From JAVVTR01 sp036653535 (GTDB taxonomy: Bacteria; Bacteroidota; Bacteroidia; Bacteroidales; P3), in assembly GCA_036653535.1 (NCBI GenBank), contig JAVVTR010000001.1, forward strand, positions 310,001-374,000: 64,000 bases of DNA, read 5' to 3'. The position numbers and the translations under genes were made by a program. Positions 35,901 through 45,115 of this stretch are shown in pieces. Under the pieces are notes generated by a model, which searched no databases, was not told the DNA's origin, and was given only the letters and a program-made list of their open reading frames with translations. Positions within the stretch are counted from its first letter, which is position 1; each line of letters starts with the position of its first letter.

Positions 35901-36989
35901 ATTAGGATCTATGGAACCTATCCCTTCTTTATGAAACATACCGGTTCTTTCTGTAACCATGCCGGTATAAGTGTAACCTACAGAAAATCCACCTTCGGAA
36001 ATAGCGATCATACTAGCGCTACCCCAACCTGCAAGAGGGGGTATCACTTCGGAAGCATAAGTGGAATCGCTGGTTTTTCGCCATTTCATTCCCTGACCTG
36101 ATAAATTTCCCATCAAAATACTTCCATCGGCATTGGATCCTTGCACTTCTCCTCCTGGGTATTCTAATCCTAAACCTGCGGCTAATGCAATGGTTCTACC
36201 ATCTTTCCATACATGAGGAGAACGCTGAGTATTTCCAAATCTTCCAAAACCTAAAATCGTTTTTCCATCGGCGGAAATATCGTTGGCCCGACTACCATAT
36301 CCCCCAACATTTTCTGTCGTAAGCGAATCTATGGGATAATATACTTTCTTTAGTTTAGAACCCTCCCAATAGGTAGTTACATAAATAAGGGAATTATTTA
36401 ACTTTGGAATACAGTCGAAGCCCATGCCGGAAATATATTTTCCATCGGAGGAAATACCATAGGTGCTGGCATTACCACCATAACCCGAAGTTGGGCCACA
36501 GGGCTTTTTAGGTAGTTCCAATATCGACCACTTACCGTCTTTATAAAGTCCAGCGGTAATTTGTTTGCTAACTGAATCGTAATGGGCCCCAGCAAAGGAG
36601 CCATCGTTGGTCACATATTCTGGATTAGCGTCCGGTGTAAAAAAATAAGTTTTGTTTAAATTGTCGTATCTAAGACCAACGGCTTGGCCTTCTTCCGAGA
36701 TACCTACCACCAAATATCTCCCATTTCTCGATAACTTTCCTCCTCTAATACCGGCAGCTTCTTTAAGAACAGAGTATCTTGCATTTTGTCCTTGAATGGT
36801 TTCTAAGGTGGCGGGGATTTCCACATAGGCTTCTGTTTTTGCTTTCATGCGTAAACGAAGTTCGTCGGCCTTAATACCAGGATTCCCAAGGTATTTGGTA
36901 TTAACCATTCCGTCTTGTCCCATTCCAACAACAGGCAGTAGAAAAAGCATTCCTACCCAAGACGTTTTTATATATTTCATTTTAATCAT
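32931..36989 (-). CDS. T9SS cargo with HAF-type propeller repeats and fibronectin III domains
   Basis: 1,352 residues. After a signal peptide (MLFLLPVVGMGQD) the N-terminal ~400 residues carry repeated Ser-Asp/Ala-Asp-Gly motifs typical of HAF/beta-propeller repeats: GISSDGKYISGMG, DISADGKTILGFGR, VSSDGRTIVGFTA. Fibronectin-III-like modules follow near 440-510, 810-880 and 890-970, then a jelly-roll domain (about 990-1180: VNLNWQLPYFEKPYPARYG). The last ~75 residues are a T9SS type A sorting domain (LYPVPVSDILNVQGDYQNLS, then LAAGSYIVKIELLNGK, ending IVKL). The C-terminal ~500 residues match the gene at 62147-64000. Probable surface protein of unknown ligand. Confidence 0.9.
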   Translation of the reverse strand: MIKMKYIKTSWVGMLFLLPVVGMGQDGMVNTKYLGNPGIKADELRLRMKAKTEAYVEIPATLETIQGQNARYSVLKEAAGIRGGKLSRNGRYLVVGISEEGQAVGLRYDNLNKTYFFTPDANPEYVTNDGSFAGAHYDSVSKQITAGLYKDGKWSILELPKKPCGPTSGYGGNASTYGISSDGKYISGMGFDCIPKLNNSLIYVTTYWEGSKLKKVYYPIDSLTTENVGGYGSRANDISADGKTILGFGRFGNTQRSPHVWKDGRTIALAAGLGLEYPGGEVQGSNADGSILMGNLSGQGMKWRKTSDSTYASEVIPPLAGWGSASMIAISEGGFSVGYTYTGMVTERTGMFHKEGIGSIDPNVYLYELYGLDLGERTLFTPMDVSSDGRTIVGFTAYTSGWEIFIIDLDPTMIKARPLSFIAKQKKGTMTVDMSWEKPLPCGRELLGYHIYCDSIKMNTEIIPITQTKYSLESNTAGAHAYTTTAVYADGESFMSKPVKLQIINVDGCYPIGSINTELIYNRYFSLRWGLPSANIAVGNIAVVGSPKYDAINFMLPQAGTILKSTQKESKTAAIIQPDLYDYVGQVDLQRPNALVYFTVKGVNYSSDWNREAITRYKPNGDVEETFRIENLPAVVSVVIVGDRTFVCCKSKFIYEIDLATKFIINQIPIAIESRYIAYIPTLDQGRGGFSVGGGDDVQKSIFVNMDGEKLEDGITYTAAMGTVYHNGKIYAYEQTGEHYNQIVEYDVATKKATGKVFDLYDLPWVVEMSGRNGSTAGGLSVATLEDSTICLVPVLQVTYQNNRAVYLELQAPKGLKGYNLYKNDIKLNTEPLPKRSYCTELVDAGDFTFKAEAVFANGCKSESAPAKVTINPIGTCHPVQHIKAEEINKSVFFTWEKPENNLSSGLVQFNVYRNNELLNKEDGVFVFSYVDAAVPVGTYNYRIESFYDNSCVSSDSIAVEVTHLGSFEAPALLHGKGLVNAENAKKFDVNLNWQLPYFEKPYPARYGEGVPLSSYGITTGQAVSMAIAWDTAANGGLAQIKDFQISGIELFLPTQATVCPFVIINNVFVYNKATTSRLRVNNFNTIIFDKPIEIPANAWEVVIGYTISDYDMKENCIVTSVGELVSPYGCLLSLNPTDLEAWSASGLNGNWCIAGLLTKERELSQEKKKIYAPGKESGFSLVAQASQKRSFLITTAAVPFNEPLLVKGAEPTLTGFKLYKDGALLTTNPITTLSYTDKMLDAGTYSYRVAAQYKGHDEVLGEEVLVLLEPTSNEESLREAGIILYPVPVSDILNVQGDYQNLSIYNLQGTCILGKQQKAQAISLRALAAGSYIVKIELLNGKTLTQKIVKL

Positions 36990-37045
36990 AATTTAATATT
37001 TATAATATATTACTCTCTTTTAAAATTAAGTTCTTTGCAAAAGCA

Positions 37046-37079
37046 ATAGCAGAATTTGGATGGACCCATCTTCTGCTAT
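37046..37079 (-). terminator. Hairpin terminator after the 1438-residue T9SS gene
   Basis: ATAGCAGAA (37046-37054) pairs with TTCTGCTAT (37071-37079), and GATGG/CCATC extend the stem inside. On the minus strand it follows the stop codon at 37096 and is followed by TGCTTTTGC. Confidence 0.6.
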
Positions 37080-37095
37080 CCCCTGCAAGTTTATT

Positions 37096-40000
37096 TTATA
37101 AAACTACTAATTTATAGCTTACGTTTGTTTTGTCGGTTCTAATACGAACAATAAGCAAGGAATTGGAACTATGGAAAGGAATTAATAAAGCATCTCTACT
37201 TCTAACCTCATTAGAAAGCAAGCGTTGACCGGAAGTATTGAAAATTTCTACTTCTTCTACATACACCGCATTGGGGTTAAGAATATGAATGGTTCCGTTT
37301 TGATAAAAAACCTTAAATCCAGTATGGTTCTGTAGTTTTTCATTGGCTATGCCTTCGGTTTTAAATTCTTTCGCTTGGGAATACATGCTCCAAAGACGTT
37401 CTTCGCAAATGCCCTGCACTCTAAAGGAATAAGTGGTGTTAACTTCTAATTTATTGGCAATATAAAACAGGGAGGTCCAATTTGCTATGGTATCCGATTT
37501 TTGTGTTTTAAGCGATTTTAAAATTAAATTATAGGCAATATGACCATTCTCTTTCCAACTTAATTTAGCACTATTGGTGGTAAGTTCGCTGACCGTTAAT
37601 TCGGTAGGGGGTAAACAAGGAGGTATTGCCGAGGTGGTAACTTCTACCCATTCCGTCCAGTCACTACTATCGCCGGGATTACAGTAAGAGCGTAGTTGAA
37701 ATTTATATGCGTGAGAAGGGGCTAATCCATATAGCTTAATCGTATCCGCTGTAGTATTCTCATATAGGTAATCGTGCATTTGAGAACCATCTTGATTTCC
37801 AAAACGAAGAATTTGACCAGTAGATTCGCTTTCGAATGCTATTCTAACGTAATTCCAATTGGCTTCTATAACGTGGGTATTAGTTGGTGTCAAACAAGTA
37901 GGAAATAAAGTGCTAACTTTTTTAATAGAGGTAAAAACACTCCTTTTCTTAGGATTGGATGGATCACATATACTTTGAATACGATACTCATAGGTGGTTC
38001 CTGAGGAAAGAGCTTCTATACAGAGGGTGTTGCCTGTAACCGTTTTGTTTATCCACTCTAAAGCAGAACGAACCTTATACTGTACTAGATAAGAAGAAGC
38101 ATCTCCAGTCCAAGCTAAGCAAAATCCAGTTTTAGTGGTGGAGGTGTGACGATAATTAGTAACGGTATCGCATATATAGGCGGCATTGGTAGTAAATTCG
38201 GCCATAGTCCAAGTAGAAGAGTCTTCTGGAGAGCAGATATTTCTAACGCCCCATACATAAGTAGTGGAGGGAAGTAAATTCGTTAAAGCATAACTTTGGC
38301 TCTCTACCACTACATTAGTAAAGGTAGCCTCATTCTTCTTTTTATATCTTAAAAGTTCAGTTCCGGAGGTAGATGCCTCTTTTTTCCAACTAAGTTGAAC
38401 CGATGTATCGCTGATATCCTTGGCTTGCAAATCGAATAAAGAACGACAATTAAAACCTATATAGATATTATCTACAAAAAGGGACTGTTGGCTTGAATTG
38501 TTTTGGGTGTAATACTGATTAGCTAAAGCAATGCGAATGTTTTTGCCAGCATATCGGTTTAAATCCACTTGCACATTTATATTTTCTCCTTTGCCCAAAA
38601 ATAGATTAGAAGCATCCTGCATTCCTTTGGATCCTATAACAAAAATTAAATTACTACTATCATAAATCGGTTTCCCTAATTCATTTACAAAAACAAAAAC
38701 ATGGAAAGAGTCTTTTACCTGCTCTCCTTTGTTTCCCGTAACAATATTATCTAAGGCCAAATCAAAGGAAAGAATTTTATTTCCTCCTGTTTGAGGAATA
38801 CTTAGATCGGGGAAAACCACAAATTGGTCGGCACCACTATTGAAATTTAAAGAAAGTGCTTTATTGGAAGCAGGAAGACCATAGTTAACAATTTCGGCAG
38901 AAGAAGGCAGTTGCGAGGAAAAATCTTCAGGGATACTGCTTAACCTATGGTACATATCATACCTATTCCAATAAGTAGGAAGCATTTGCATCCCTGTTTT
39001 GGCAATATTTTCGAAATTTTCTGTTAAAGGAAAACTATACAAAGTCTTGAAAATTTTACTTTCTTGAGAAAAAGTACTTTGTTCGCTTTTTGAGCATTTA
39101 GCAGCCACCTTGGTTATATATTCTGTTCCACTATTTAAATTTTTTAAAACAAAAGGATTAGTATCCGCAGACACTTCTTTATAAACACTTCCAGGTAGTA
39201 TAGATTTATAGGCAACTATCCATTCTTTTCCTTCAAAAGAAGGCCTATCGCTCCAAGTAATTTTAGAGGAATTGGTAGTAATGGAATCGGTAACAAAACT
39301 TACATTGGTTGGATAATCGCAAGAAAATAATCTTTCTGTTCTAAAATTCTTTAAGCCCACCATGGCTCTTTGTCCAGTGGAATGAAAAGCAAGGCGTAGA
39401 CAAACCTCTTTGCCCAGGAATTGAACTAATTGAGCATCTTCCATTACCACTTCTATGATTTTATAGTCCCCACTAACAGCTCCAAAATTTTCTTTATTAA
39501 GCACGTAGATGGTTTTAAAGTTGCCAGTATTCCCATATTCTCTAATTTGCAAACAAAGGGAATCTTTGGCCGTTAAGGTATAAGGCGAAGGTTTACCCCA
39601 AAATCTCGGTCCTTGTAAGAAGACTACCTCAAACACAAAACGATGAGGGCCTTGATTATTTAAATAAAGCGGAGGTAATTGCAAGTTAGCAGTACTCTGA
39701 TAAACTTGTCCTGCATTTAGTTTAGTAGAAAAATGAGAAGTTTCATTCAGGATGCCATCAAAACCACCTTTAATGGCTGGACTCCAAATAAAAGACTGAA
39801 CACTATCATTAAAGGAAGCGGTGGGATTGCTGCTAATAAATCCCGGAGGGCAGGTGCCTTCATAACCCAATTCGTCGAAATTGTAAAATGCAGGTAGGAG
39901 AGCGGCCATACGAACGGAGTCAATGGCAAAAGATCCAGCATATGCTTTGCTTCCATTTTCGAGAACTCTATAGCTATAAACATTAATCAAATAAGAAGTG

Positions 40001-41412
40001 TTCGCTTTTAACTTGCTTAGTGTAAGATTTTGCTTGCTTTTTCCTTTATATACGGTATCCATTCTGCTACTTTGATACTCATTGAGTACTATCATTAGGG
40101 AGTCTTTCTCTATATTAGCCGCTTCTACACTCAAAAATATATTGGTAGTATCTATGCGAATATCTTTTATGGTTGCCTGGGCAAACAAAGAAGAAAAAGC
40201 AGTTTGTTGTGGTTGTGCATAAAGAGGACCTCCACTACAAGCTTCATTATAAGCATAGGTTAAAAGGGTGTATTCTGTTTCTGCTTCTAAGTTAGATATA
40301 ATTAAATTTTCCGTATAGGGAGAGGCTATAAATTTAAGTCCAGGAAAAGAAGAGGTGTCTGTTAAACTGTATTCCTTTCCATCTACTAAAATAGGCGCTG
40401 CCATTCCTTTTTTCTTTAAGGCTACTAATAGTCTGTCGGATTTTAAGCCCGTGGTATCTATGGCAAGGTTTGCTTGGTAAGTAAAAGGATCCACGTGGAT
40501 AAGCACGTTAGAGGTAAGCGGAGAGGTGCAAGCTGGTGGTATTGTAAAAGAAAAAGTTAAGCCTTTTTCTGGATAAACAGTACTATCGTAGGGTAGGCTA
40601 TTATTTCCTTCTACAAAAGATTTGGCTTCCGCCCAAGTTGTGGTTGTTTTTAATTGCAAAAACTCATTTTGACTCCCTCTTAAACCTATATTCCATTTTC
40701 TTTTTGCCAATAAAGGTTTCATATCCAAATAAACTATTTCTATCTTAGAGTCCTTTTCGTAAAGATTTATTTGATACGTTATGGTATCGTATATTTGAGG
40801 GGCACTCCATGAGTCTTTCTTTATCAAAAGGTTTTCAAAAAGAATTCCCAGTTTTCTATTTCCTGCTGCCCCTTCTGTTTTAATGTAAATACCAGTATGA
40901 GGACCTGTATAGTTAGCCTGAGTGTCGATAATAGCGGCTACCGGTGTAACCGTGTGATAAAGAATATTAAAGGTGGAAGGCAAGGAATTATACCATAAAT
41001 CCTGAGAATAACTCGCTGTAATACTATCTGAACCAAAATAAACTACGCCATTAGGAGACACCGTAAAATGGCTGTAGGATATCCCTCTATATTTAAAATT
41101 AAAACCGAAAGGAAAAGCTTTTGTTTTTATTTCTTCTCCAGGTGCAGAAAGCACTCCAGTATCTCCTGTTAAAATGGTAGCATCTAATGCTTTACCAATT
41201 AGCTTTAGACCCAATTGCGTGGCCCCATCCTTAGAGAGTGCTGTAACATTGCCTTGTTTAGAGGCATTAAATTGGTAAAAAGATACTTTTTGTGCCCTTA
41301 GGTTGACTGAAAACAACAATGTAAACGCTAATAGTGTTAAAGTTACTGTGGAATAGCCCTTTGGTCGGTTTAACCTCGTGCTTTTCTCTCGTTTTTTAAA
41401 AAAATATTCCAT
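37096..41412 (-). CDS. T9SS-secreted fibronectin III and jelly-roll protein
   Basis: 1,438 residues. An unusually long basic N-terminus precedes the signal peptide core (VTLTLLAFTLLFSVNLRAQ). The first ~290 residues form a beta domain (KAFPFGFNFKYRGISYSHFT). Later parts alternate jelly rolls (FDELGYEGTCPPGFISSNPT at ~510, FENIAKTGMQMLPTYWNRYD at ~800) with fibronectin III repeats (TNSSKITWSDRPSF, DTSVQLSWKKEAST, TNSAKLSWKENG). The end resembles a T9SS sorting domain but departs from the type A consensus (VEEVEIFNTSGQRLLSNEV, ending YKLVVL). The divergent regulator at 41753 may control it. Surface localisation is inferred. Confidence 0.88.
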   Translation of the reverse strand: MEYFFKKREKSTRLNRPKGYSTVTLTLLAFTLLFSVNLRAQKVSFYQFNASKQGNVTALSKDGATQLGLKLIGKALDATILTGDTGVLSAPGEEIKTKAFPFGFNFKYRGISYSHFTVSPNGVVYFGSDSITASYSQDLWYNSLPSTFNILYHTVTPVAAIIDTQANYTGPHTGIYIKTEGAAGNRKLGILFENLLIKKDSWSAPQIYDTITYQINLYEKDSKIEIVYLDMKPLLAKRKWNIGLRGSQNEFLQLKTTTTWAEAKSFVEGNNSLPYDSTVYPEKGLTFSFTIPPACTSPLTSNVLIHVDPFTYQANLAIDTTGLKSDRLLVALKKKGMAAPILVDGKEYSLTDTSSFPGLKFIASPYTENLIISNLEAETEYTLLTYAYNEACSGGPLYAQPQQTAFSSLFAQATIKDIRIDTTNIFLSVEAANIEKDSLMIVLNEYQSSRMDTVYKGKSKQNLTLSKLKANTSYLINVYSYRVLENGSKAYAGSFAIDSVRMAALLPAFYNFDELGYEGTCPPGFISSNPTASFNDSVQSFIWSPAIKGGFDGILNETSHFSTKLNAGQVYQSTANLQLPPLYLNNQGPHRFVFEVVFLQGPRFWGKPSPYTLTAKDSLCLQIREYGNTGNFKTIYVLNKENFGAVSGDYKIIEVVMEDAQLVQFLGKEVCLRLAFHSTGQRAMVGLKNFRTERLFSCDYPTNVSFVTDSITTNSSKITWSDRPSFEGKEWIVAYKSILPGSVYKEVSADTNPFVLKNLNSGTEYITKVAAKCSKSEQSTFSQESKIFKTLYSFPLTENFENIAKTGMQMLPTYWNRYDMYHRLSSIPEDFSSQLPSSAEIVNYGLPASNKALSLNFNSGADQFVVFPDLSIPQTGGNKILSFDLALDNIVTGNKGEQVKDSFHVFVFVNELGKPIYDSSNLIFVIGSKGMQDASNLFLGKGENINVQVDLNRYAGKNIRIALANQYYTQNNSSQQSLFVDNIYIGFNCRSLFDLQAKDISDTSVQLSWKKEASTSGTELLRYKKKNEATFTNVVVESQSYALTNLLPSTTYVWGVRNICSPEDSSTWTMAEFTTNAAYICDTVTNYRHTSTTKTGFCLAWTGDASSYLVQYKVRSALEWINKTVTGNTLCIEALSSGTTYEYRIQSICDPSNPKKRSVFTSIKKVSTLFPTCLTPTNTHVIEANWNYVRIAFESESTGQILRFGNQDGSQMHDYLYENTTADTIKLYGLAPSHAYKFQLRSYCNPGDSSDWTEWVEVTTSAIPPCLPPTELTVSELTTNSAKLSWKENGHIAYNLILKSLKTQKSDTIANWTSLFYIANKLEVNTTYSFRVQGICEERLWSMYSQAKEFKTEGIANEKLQNHTGFKVFYQNGTIHILNPNAVYVEEVEIFNTSGQRLLSNEVRSRDALLIPFHSSNSLLIVRIRTDKTNVSYKLVVL

Positions 41413-41752
41413 CTGTAAATAGTTTTAATGTAGTTTTGAATAATATAGTTGTTTGTTTTTTTTATTATGTGGTAATTTTAGTTAGAAAAAATAGAATATC
41501 ATAAAATATGGTTTTTACATTGTATTACCCTTAATTTTTCCCTTTTACAAATCATTACATCCGTATATAGTCTATTGATTTTCTTTATGTTTGAAAATGC
41601 AAAAAAAGGAGGTGGGCGTAAAGATAAAAACTGTTTTTTTTTGTATCTTCGCAAATAATTTATATTATTATAAAAGGTACTTTTACGGTGTTGAGTCTAA
41701 AATATACTTAGACCTGCAATAAAAAGTGAATAACCCTGCAAATTTTTGATAT
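41413..41752. other. Divergent regulatory region between T9SS gene and HTH regulator
   Basis: These 340 bases hold no gene. A -7-like TATCTTCG lies at 41644-41651 on the plus strand. The left third is AT-rich and would hold the minus-strand promoter, but no exact TAnnTTTG was found there. Confidence 0.5.
41644..41651 (+). promoter_or_regulatory. -7-like element of the TPR/HTH regulator
   Basis: TATCTTCG matches TAnnTTTG with one change, a variant common in Bacteroidota. It is 102 bases upstream of the start at 41753 and gives a leader of about 95 bases. Confidence 0.45.
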
Positions 41753-43570
41753 ATGCTGCTTCATTCTCTAAAAATATTAATTCCCTCCTTTATTATATGT
41801 ATAGGTTCTATGTTCTTTTCCTATGGAAATATGCAAGAACCCATAGATAGGATAGAGCAAATAATCCAAAAAGGGGACAGCCTTGGTTTAAAAGATCAAA
41901 TGCTTTTTTTACAAGAAAATATAACCAAAGCGCATCTCAAAAACCAAGGGATAGACTCTTTGAGATTGACTGTTGCATTAGGTAATGCCTTGTTTACTGT
42001 GGGTGATTACCTCGGGGCCGCTAATAAAATGGAGGTATGTAAAAAAAATATTGAAAAACTCCTATCTAAATCTAAGTTAAAAGATGGCAAAGCGGATAGT
42101 GTTTTGCAAGAATTACATATCAACTGCTTAATTGAACTGGGCCAGGATTATGTCTTCTTAGAGGACTTAGATAGAGGAACAAAGGAGTATATGAAAATCT
42201 TGGATCTTTATGGAAAAGATACTACCTCCCTTGCTGCCGCTCGAGTTTACAATGCTATTGGGGCCAGTATTGCTAACAGTGGGCATATAGAAGAAGCCTT
42301 AATCTATTATGATAAGGCTAAACGTATTTCCTCCATATATCATCCCAAGAACTATCTCCTTCGTTCGATTATTCTTTCCAATATAGGTGGTTGTTATTAT
42401 TCTATGGAAAAGCCAGAAACGGCTTTGTCGTTTTTTTTAGAGGCTCATTCCTATTTAAGCAAAGTTAAACTGAAGAGAAGAATTCAAGATATATATATGA
42501 CGCTCAGTTTAGCTTTAGCCTATCAAGGAGTAGGTTCCAACGAATTAGCAGATAAATACTATAAAAATCTTTTTCGTTTGCTTAAAGCGGGGGGAGGCGG
42601 CGGTAAATATGGACATTTGGAAATTTATGCAGTGGTAAATTATATGGATTTTTTACTCTCTCAAGGGAAACGAAAAGAAGCTATAGAAGTAGGTTTACGT
42701 CTTGCAGAAAAACATCAATCTTCAAAAAATACTATGCACCAAGTATTATTGCTAAAAATTAGCAATATATATGCCGATATGGGAAATATGGCCTCTGCCT
42801 ACACCTATCTCCACGAAGCCTATATTCTTAGCCAAACTATACATAAAAAAGAAGAACAAGGCCAGCTAAAGTATCTACAACAGCAATACGACACTTATAA
42901 ACAGGAACAAAAAAAATTATTAGAACAAAAAGAATACGCCTTAGTGCAATCCACATTAGAAAAAAGAAATTATCAAATTGGCTTTTTAGCCTTGGTGGTT
43001 CTTTTTATTGTTATTGTATGTATTTTCCTTTATATGCGTATTTTACGACAATGCAGAGTAAATAACTTATTAAAAAACAGAATGAATGCCGTTTTTACGA
43101 GTAGCAAGAATCACAAAATAGAAATGAATCAAGAAATGGAACAAAAAGATAAAAAATTGATTTCTGTTACTCTTAATAGTATGAAAACAAAGCAAATGAT
43201 AGAGGATGCCAATATGAAACTCAAACAATTCAAATTGCTATTCAAACTACAGGGTTCGGCTAAATTATTGATAATGGACGTAGAACAAACATTGGAGCAG
43301 CTGCAATCCTCCACCCAATGGGATGAATTTGACGTGTATTACAATAATGTAAATCGGGAATTTATAAAAAAATTAGAAGAGAATTATCCTGATTTAAACT
43401 TATCGGAAAAACGTTTGTGCGCTTTGTTGTACTTAAATTTAAGTAGTAAAGAAATAGCTAATATTACGCAAAAAACAACAGGATCGTTGGCAACAGCAAA
43501 AACCCGTCTTAGAAAAAAAATGAATATAGATCCGGAAGTAGATTTTTATGACTTTTTTAAAAATATATAG
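41753..43570 (+). CDS. Membrane-anchored TPR protein with C-terminal LuxR-like HTH
   Basis: 605 residues. An N-terminal signal/membrane segment (LKILIPSFIICIGSMFFSYG) is followed by about eight tetratricopeptide repeats (residues ~45-380; for example ALIYYDKAKRI and ALSFFLEAHSYL). Then come a transmembrane helix (FLALVVLFIVIVCIFLYMRI, near 420), a coiled coil, and a C-terminal HTH (LNLSEKRLCALLYLNLSSKE, then IANITQKTTGSLATAKTRLR). This periplasmic-sensor, membrane, cytoplasmic-HTH layout is common in Bacteroidota regulators. It is divergent from the large T9SS cargo gene, which makes that gene its likely target. The TPR part probably senses a periplasmic or envelope protein. Confidence 0.88.
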   Translation: MLLHSLKILIPSFIICIGSMFFSYGNMQEPIDRIEQIIQKGDSLGLKDQMLFLQENITKAHLKNQGIDSLRLTVALGNALFTVGDYLGAANKMEVCKKNIEKLLSKSKLKDGKADSVLQELHINCLIELGQDYVFLEDLDRGTKEYMKILDLYGKDTTSLAAARVYNAIGASIANSGHIEEALIYYDKAKRISSIYHPKNYLLRSIILSNIGGCYYSMEKPETALSFFLEAHSYLSKVKLKRRIQDIYMTLSLALAYQGVGSNELADKYYKNLFRLLKAGGGGGKYGHLEIYAVVNYMDFLLSQGKRKEAIEVGLRLAEKHQSSKNTMHQVLLLKISNIYADMGNMASAYTYLHEAYILSQTIHKKEEQGQLKYLQQQYDTYKQEQKKLLEQKEYALVQSTLEKRNYQIGFLALVVLFIVIVCIFLYMRILRQCRVNNLLKNRMNAVFTSSKNHKIEMNQEMEQKDKKLISVTLNSMKTKQMIEDANMKLKQFKLLFKLQGSAKLLIMDVEQTLEQLQSSTQWDEFDVYYNNVNREFIKKLEENYPDLNLSEKRLCALLYLNLSSKEIANITQKTTGSLATAKTRLRKKMNIDPEVDFYDFFKNI

Positions 43571-43591
43571 CATTTTTTGTTAGAAGGTGTT

Positions 43592-43599
43592 TACTTTTG
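43592..43599 (+). promoter_or_regulatory. -7 element for the cytidylate-kinase-like gene
   Basis: TACTTTTG is an exact TAnnTTTG match, 24 bases before the ATG at 43623. It lies inside the longer reading frame that starts at 43587 and so supports the shorter start. A TTTG at 43576-43579 is closer than the usual -33 spacing. Confidence 0.5.
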
Positions 43600-43622
43600 T
43601 GAAATACTTAAAGAGATACAAA

Positions 43623-44237
43623 ATGCAACGAAATTTTATTTTAAATATTGGCCGTCAACTTGGCAGCGGAGGAAGACAGATAGGCCTACTCTTATCCAAA
43701 CAACTAAATTTTAATTTTTACGATAAGGAAATTATCAACGTAGCTTCTAAAGAAAGTGGTTTAAGCGAAGAGTGTTTTGAAAAAGTAGATGAAAAACGGA
43801 ATGACTATATTAGCGGTTTGCTTGGTTTACGTCTTTCTTTTATGTCAGGAGCTAGTTTTAACGGACTTTCTAATGATAGCCTTTTTCAAATTCAAAGTGA
43901 GGCTATGTGCAAATTAGCCGACCATGGTAGTTGCATATTCGTAGGACGTTGCGCCGACTATATTCTCCGAGATAGAAAGGAGTGCTTTAATATTTTTATC
44001 AATGCCCCCTTGGAAATTCGCACCAAACATATAGCGGAAAAACATAATATTTCCATAAAAGAAGCCCAAATTTTAATAGAAAAAACCGACAAAAGTAGAG
44101 CGGATTATTATAATTTTTATACCGATAAAAATTGGGGAGATTCCACTTCTTATCATCTTTGTATAGACTCTTCTTTTTTAGGTATTCCCGCAACGGCTCT
44201 TTTAATAGAAGATATTCTCCAACGAAAAACAACATAG
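43623..44237 (+). CDS. Cytidylate kinase-like family protein
   Basis: About 204 residues from the ATG at 43623. An in-frame ATG at 43587 adds 12 residues but lies upstream of a -7 box, and family members start near NFILNIGRQLGSGG. The P-loop-like stretch GRQLGSGGRQIG at the start and FVGRCADYILRDR in the middle are diagnostic of the cytidylate-kinase-2 family (AAA_33-type fold). Substrate is not defined in this family; nucleoside-phosphate kinase activity is presumed. The ion channel gene begins 3 bases after its stop, so the two are coupled. Confidence 0.88.
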   Translation: MQRNFILNIGRQLGSGGRQIGLLLSKQLNFNFYDKEIINVASKESGLSEECFEKVDEKRNDYISGLLGLRLSFMSGASFNGLSNDSLFQIQSEAMCKLADHGSCIFVGRCADYILRDRKECFNIFINAPLEIRTKHIAEKHNISIKEAQILIEKTDKSRADYYNFYTDKNWGDSTSYHLCIDSSFLGIPATALLIEDILQRKTT

Positions 44238-44239
44238 CA

Positions 44240-45106
44240 ATGAAACAAATTTCTATCTCTAAACTAAATGCGTTTTTTGCTAATTTAGACCACCTATTAA
44301 AAACAAAATGGGTAAAGCGTTTTATTACTTATCTAATTCTAATTGATATAGCCGCTGCGCTTTTAAATACTTACGAAGAATTTAATTTATATAAGAACTG
44401 GTTTTCCAGTATAACTGCTATTTCTGCTGTTTTTTTTACGGTAGAATATTTTTGCCGCATTCTATCTGCTAAAACGCACTATAGCAATTTGTCTGCTTTT
44501 CAAGCAAGAAAAAAATATATATTTTCTTTTTATGGAATTATTGATTTTATTTGCGTACTTCCTTTTATAATTAGCTATTTTGCCACTACACAAGAAATAG
44601 CGGAAGCGGTAAATTTTGCTCGTATCTTTCTCATTCTTAAATTAGCCCGATACTCCCTTTCTTTTCAATTATTTGGAAATATTTTCAAAAAAGTAAAAAG
44701 GGAAATGATTATTGTTGGTATAGCGGGATCTTTTATCGTTGGGTTTTGCGCTATTCTTATGTATTATATTGAACGCGATGCACAACCCGATAAATTTAGC
44801 AATGTAGGTGATTCAATTTGGTGGGCCGTTATTACCTTTGCTACTGTAGGATATGGAGATATTTATCCTATCACTCCCTTAGGACGATTTTTAGGCATGT
44901 TCATGGCCATTATTGGTCTAATTACTATTGCCGTTCCTGCCAGTATTTTTACTTCCAATTTTATGGCTTCCTTACAAGAGAAAAAAGCAGCTCCTTCCTC
45001 TAAGCTGCCTTCTTCTACTGTATTAGATTCAACTAAAGAAAACGATTTTTTTATCTGCCCTCACTGTGGCAAAAAAATTAAGTATGCCAAAAAAGAAAAT
45101 GATTAA
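44240..45106 (+). CDS. Voltage-gated-type potassium channel with zinc-binding tail
   Basis: 288 residues from the ATG at 44240; an upstream ATG at 44132 would overlap the kinase gene by over 100 bases. Six predicted helices: S1-S4 with a modest charged S4 (FARIFLILKLARYSLSFQLF), then the pore (WWAVITFATVGYGDIYPITP) with the K+ selectivity filter TVGYGD near residue 200, and S6 (FMAIIGLITIAVPASIFTSN). The C-terminal end carries a CPHCGKKI motif, half of a zinc ribbon, on a basic tail. A K+-selective inner-membrane channel is well supported; gating is not. It is convergent with the calcium ATPase gene 9 bases away. Confidence 0.92.
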   Translation: MKQISISKLNAFFANLDHLLKTKWVKRFITYLILIDIAAALLNTYEEFNLYKNWFSSITAISAVFFTVEYFCRILSAKTHYSNLSAFQARKKYIFSFYGIIDFICVLPFIISYFATTQEIAEAVNFARIFLILKLARYSLSFQLFGNIFKKVKREMIIVGIAGSFIVGFCAILMYYIERDAQPDKFSNVGDSIWWAVITFATVGYGDIYPITPLGRFLGMFMAIIGLITIAVPASIFTSNFMASLQEKKAAPSSKLPSSTVLDSTKENDFFICPHCGKKIKYAKKEND

Positions 45107-45115
45107 AAAACTATT

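Noticed and set aside
44132..44239. An earlier ATG for the potassium channel at 44132
   Set aside because: It would overlap the kinase gene by over 100 bases and add a poorly folded basic stretch. The ATG at 44240 follows the kinase stop directly.
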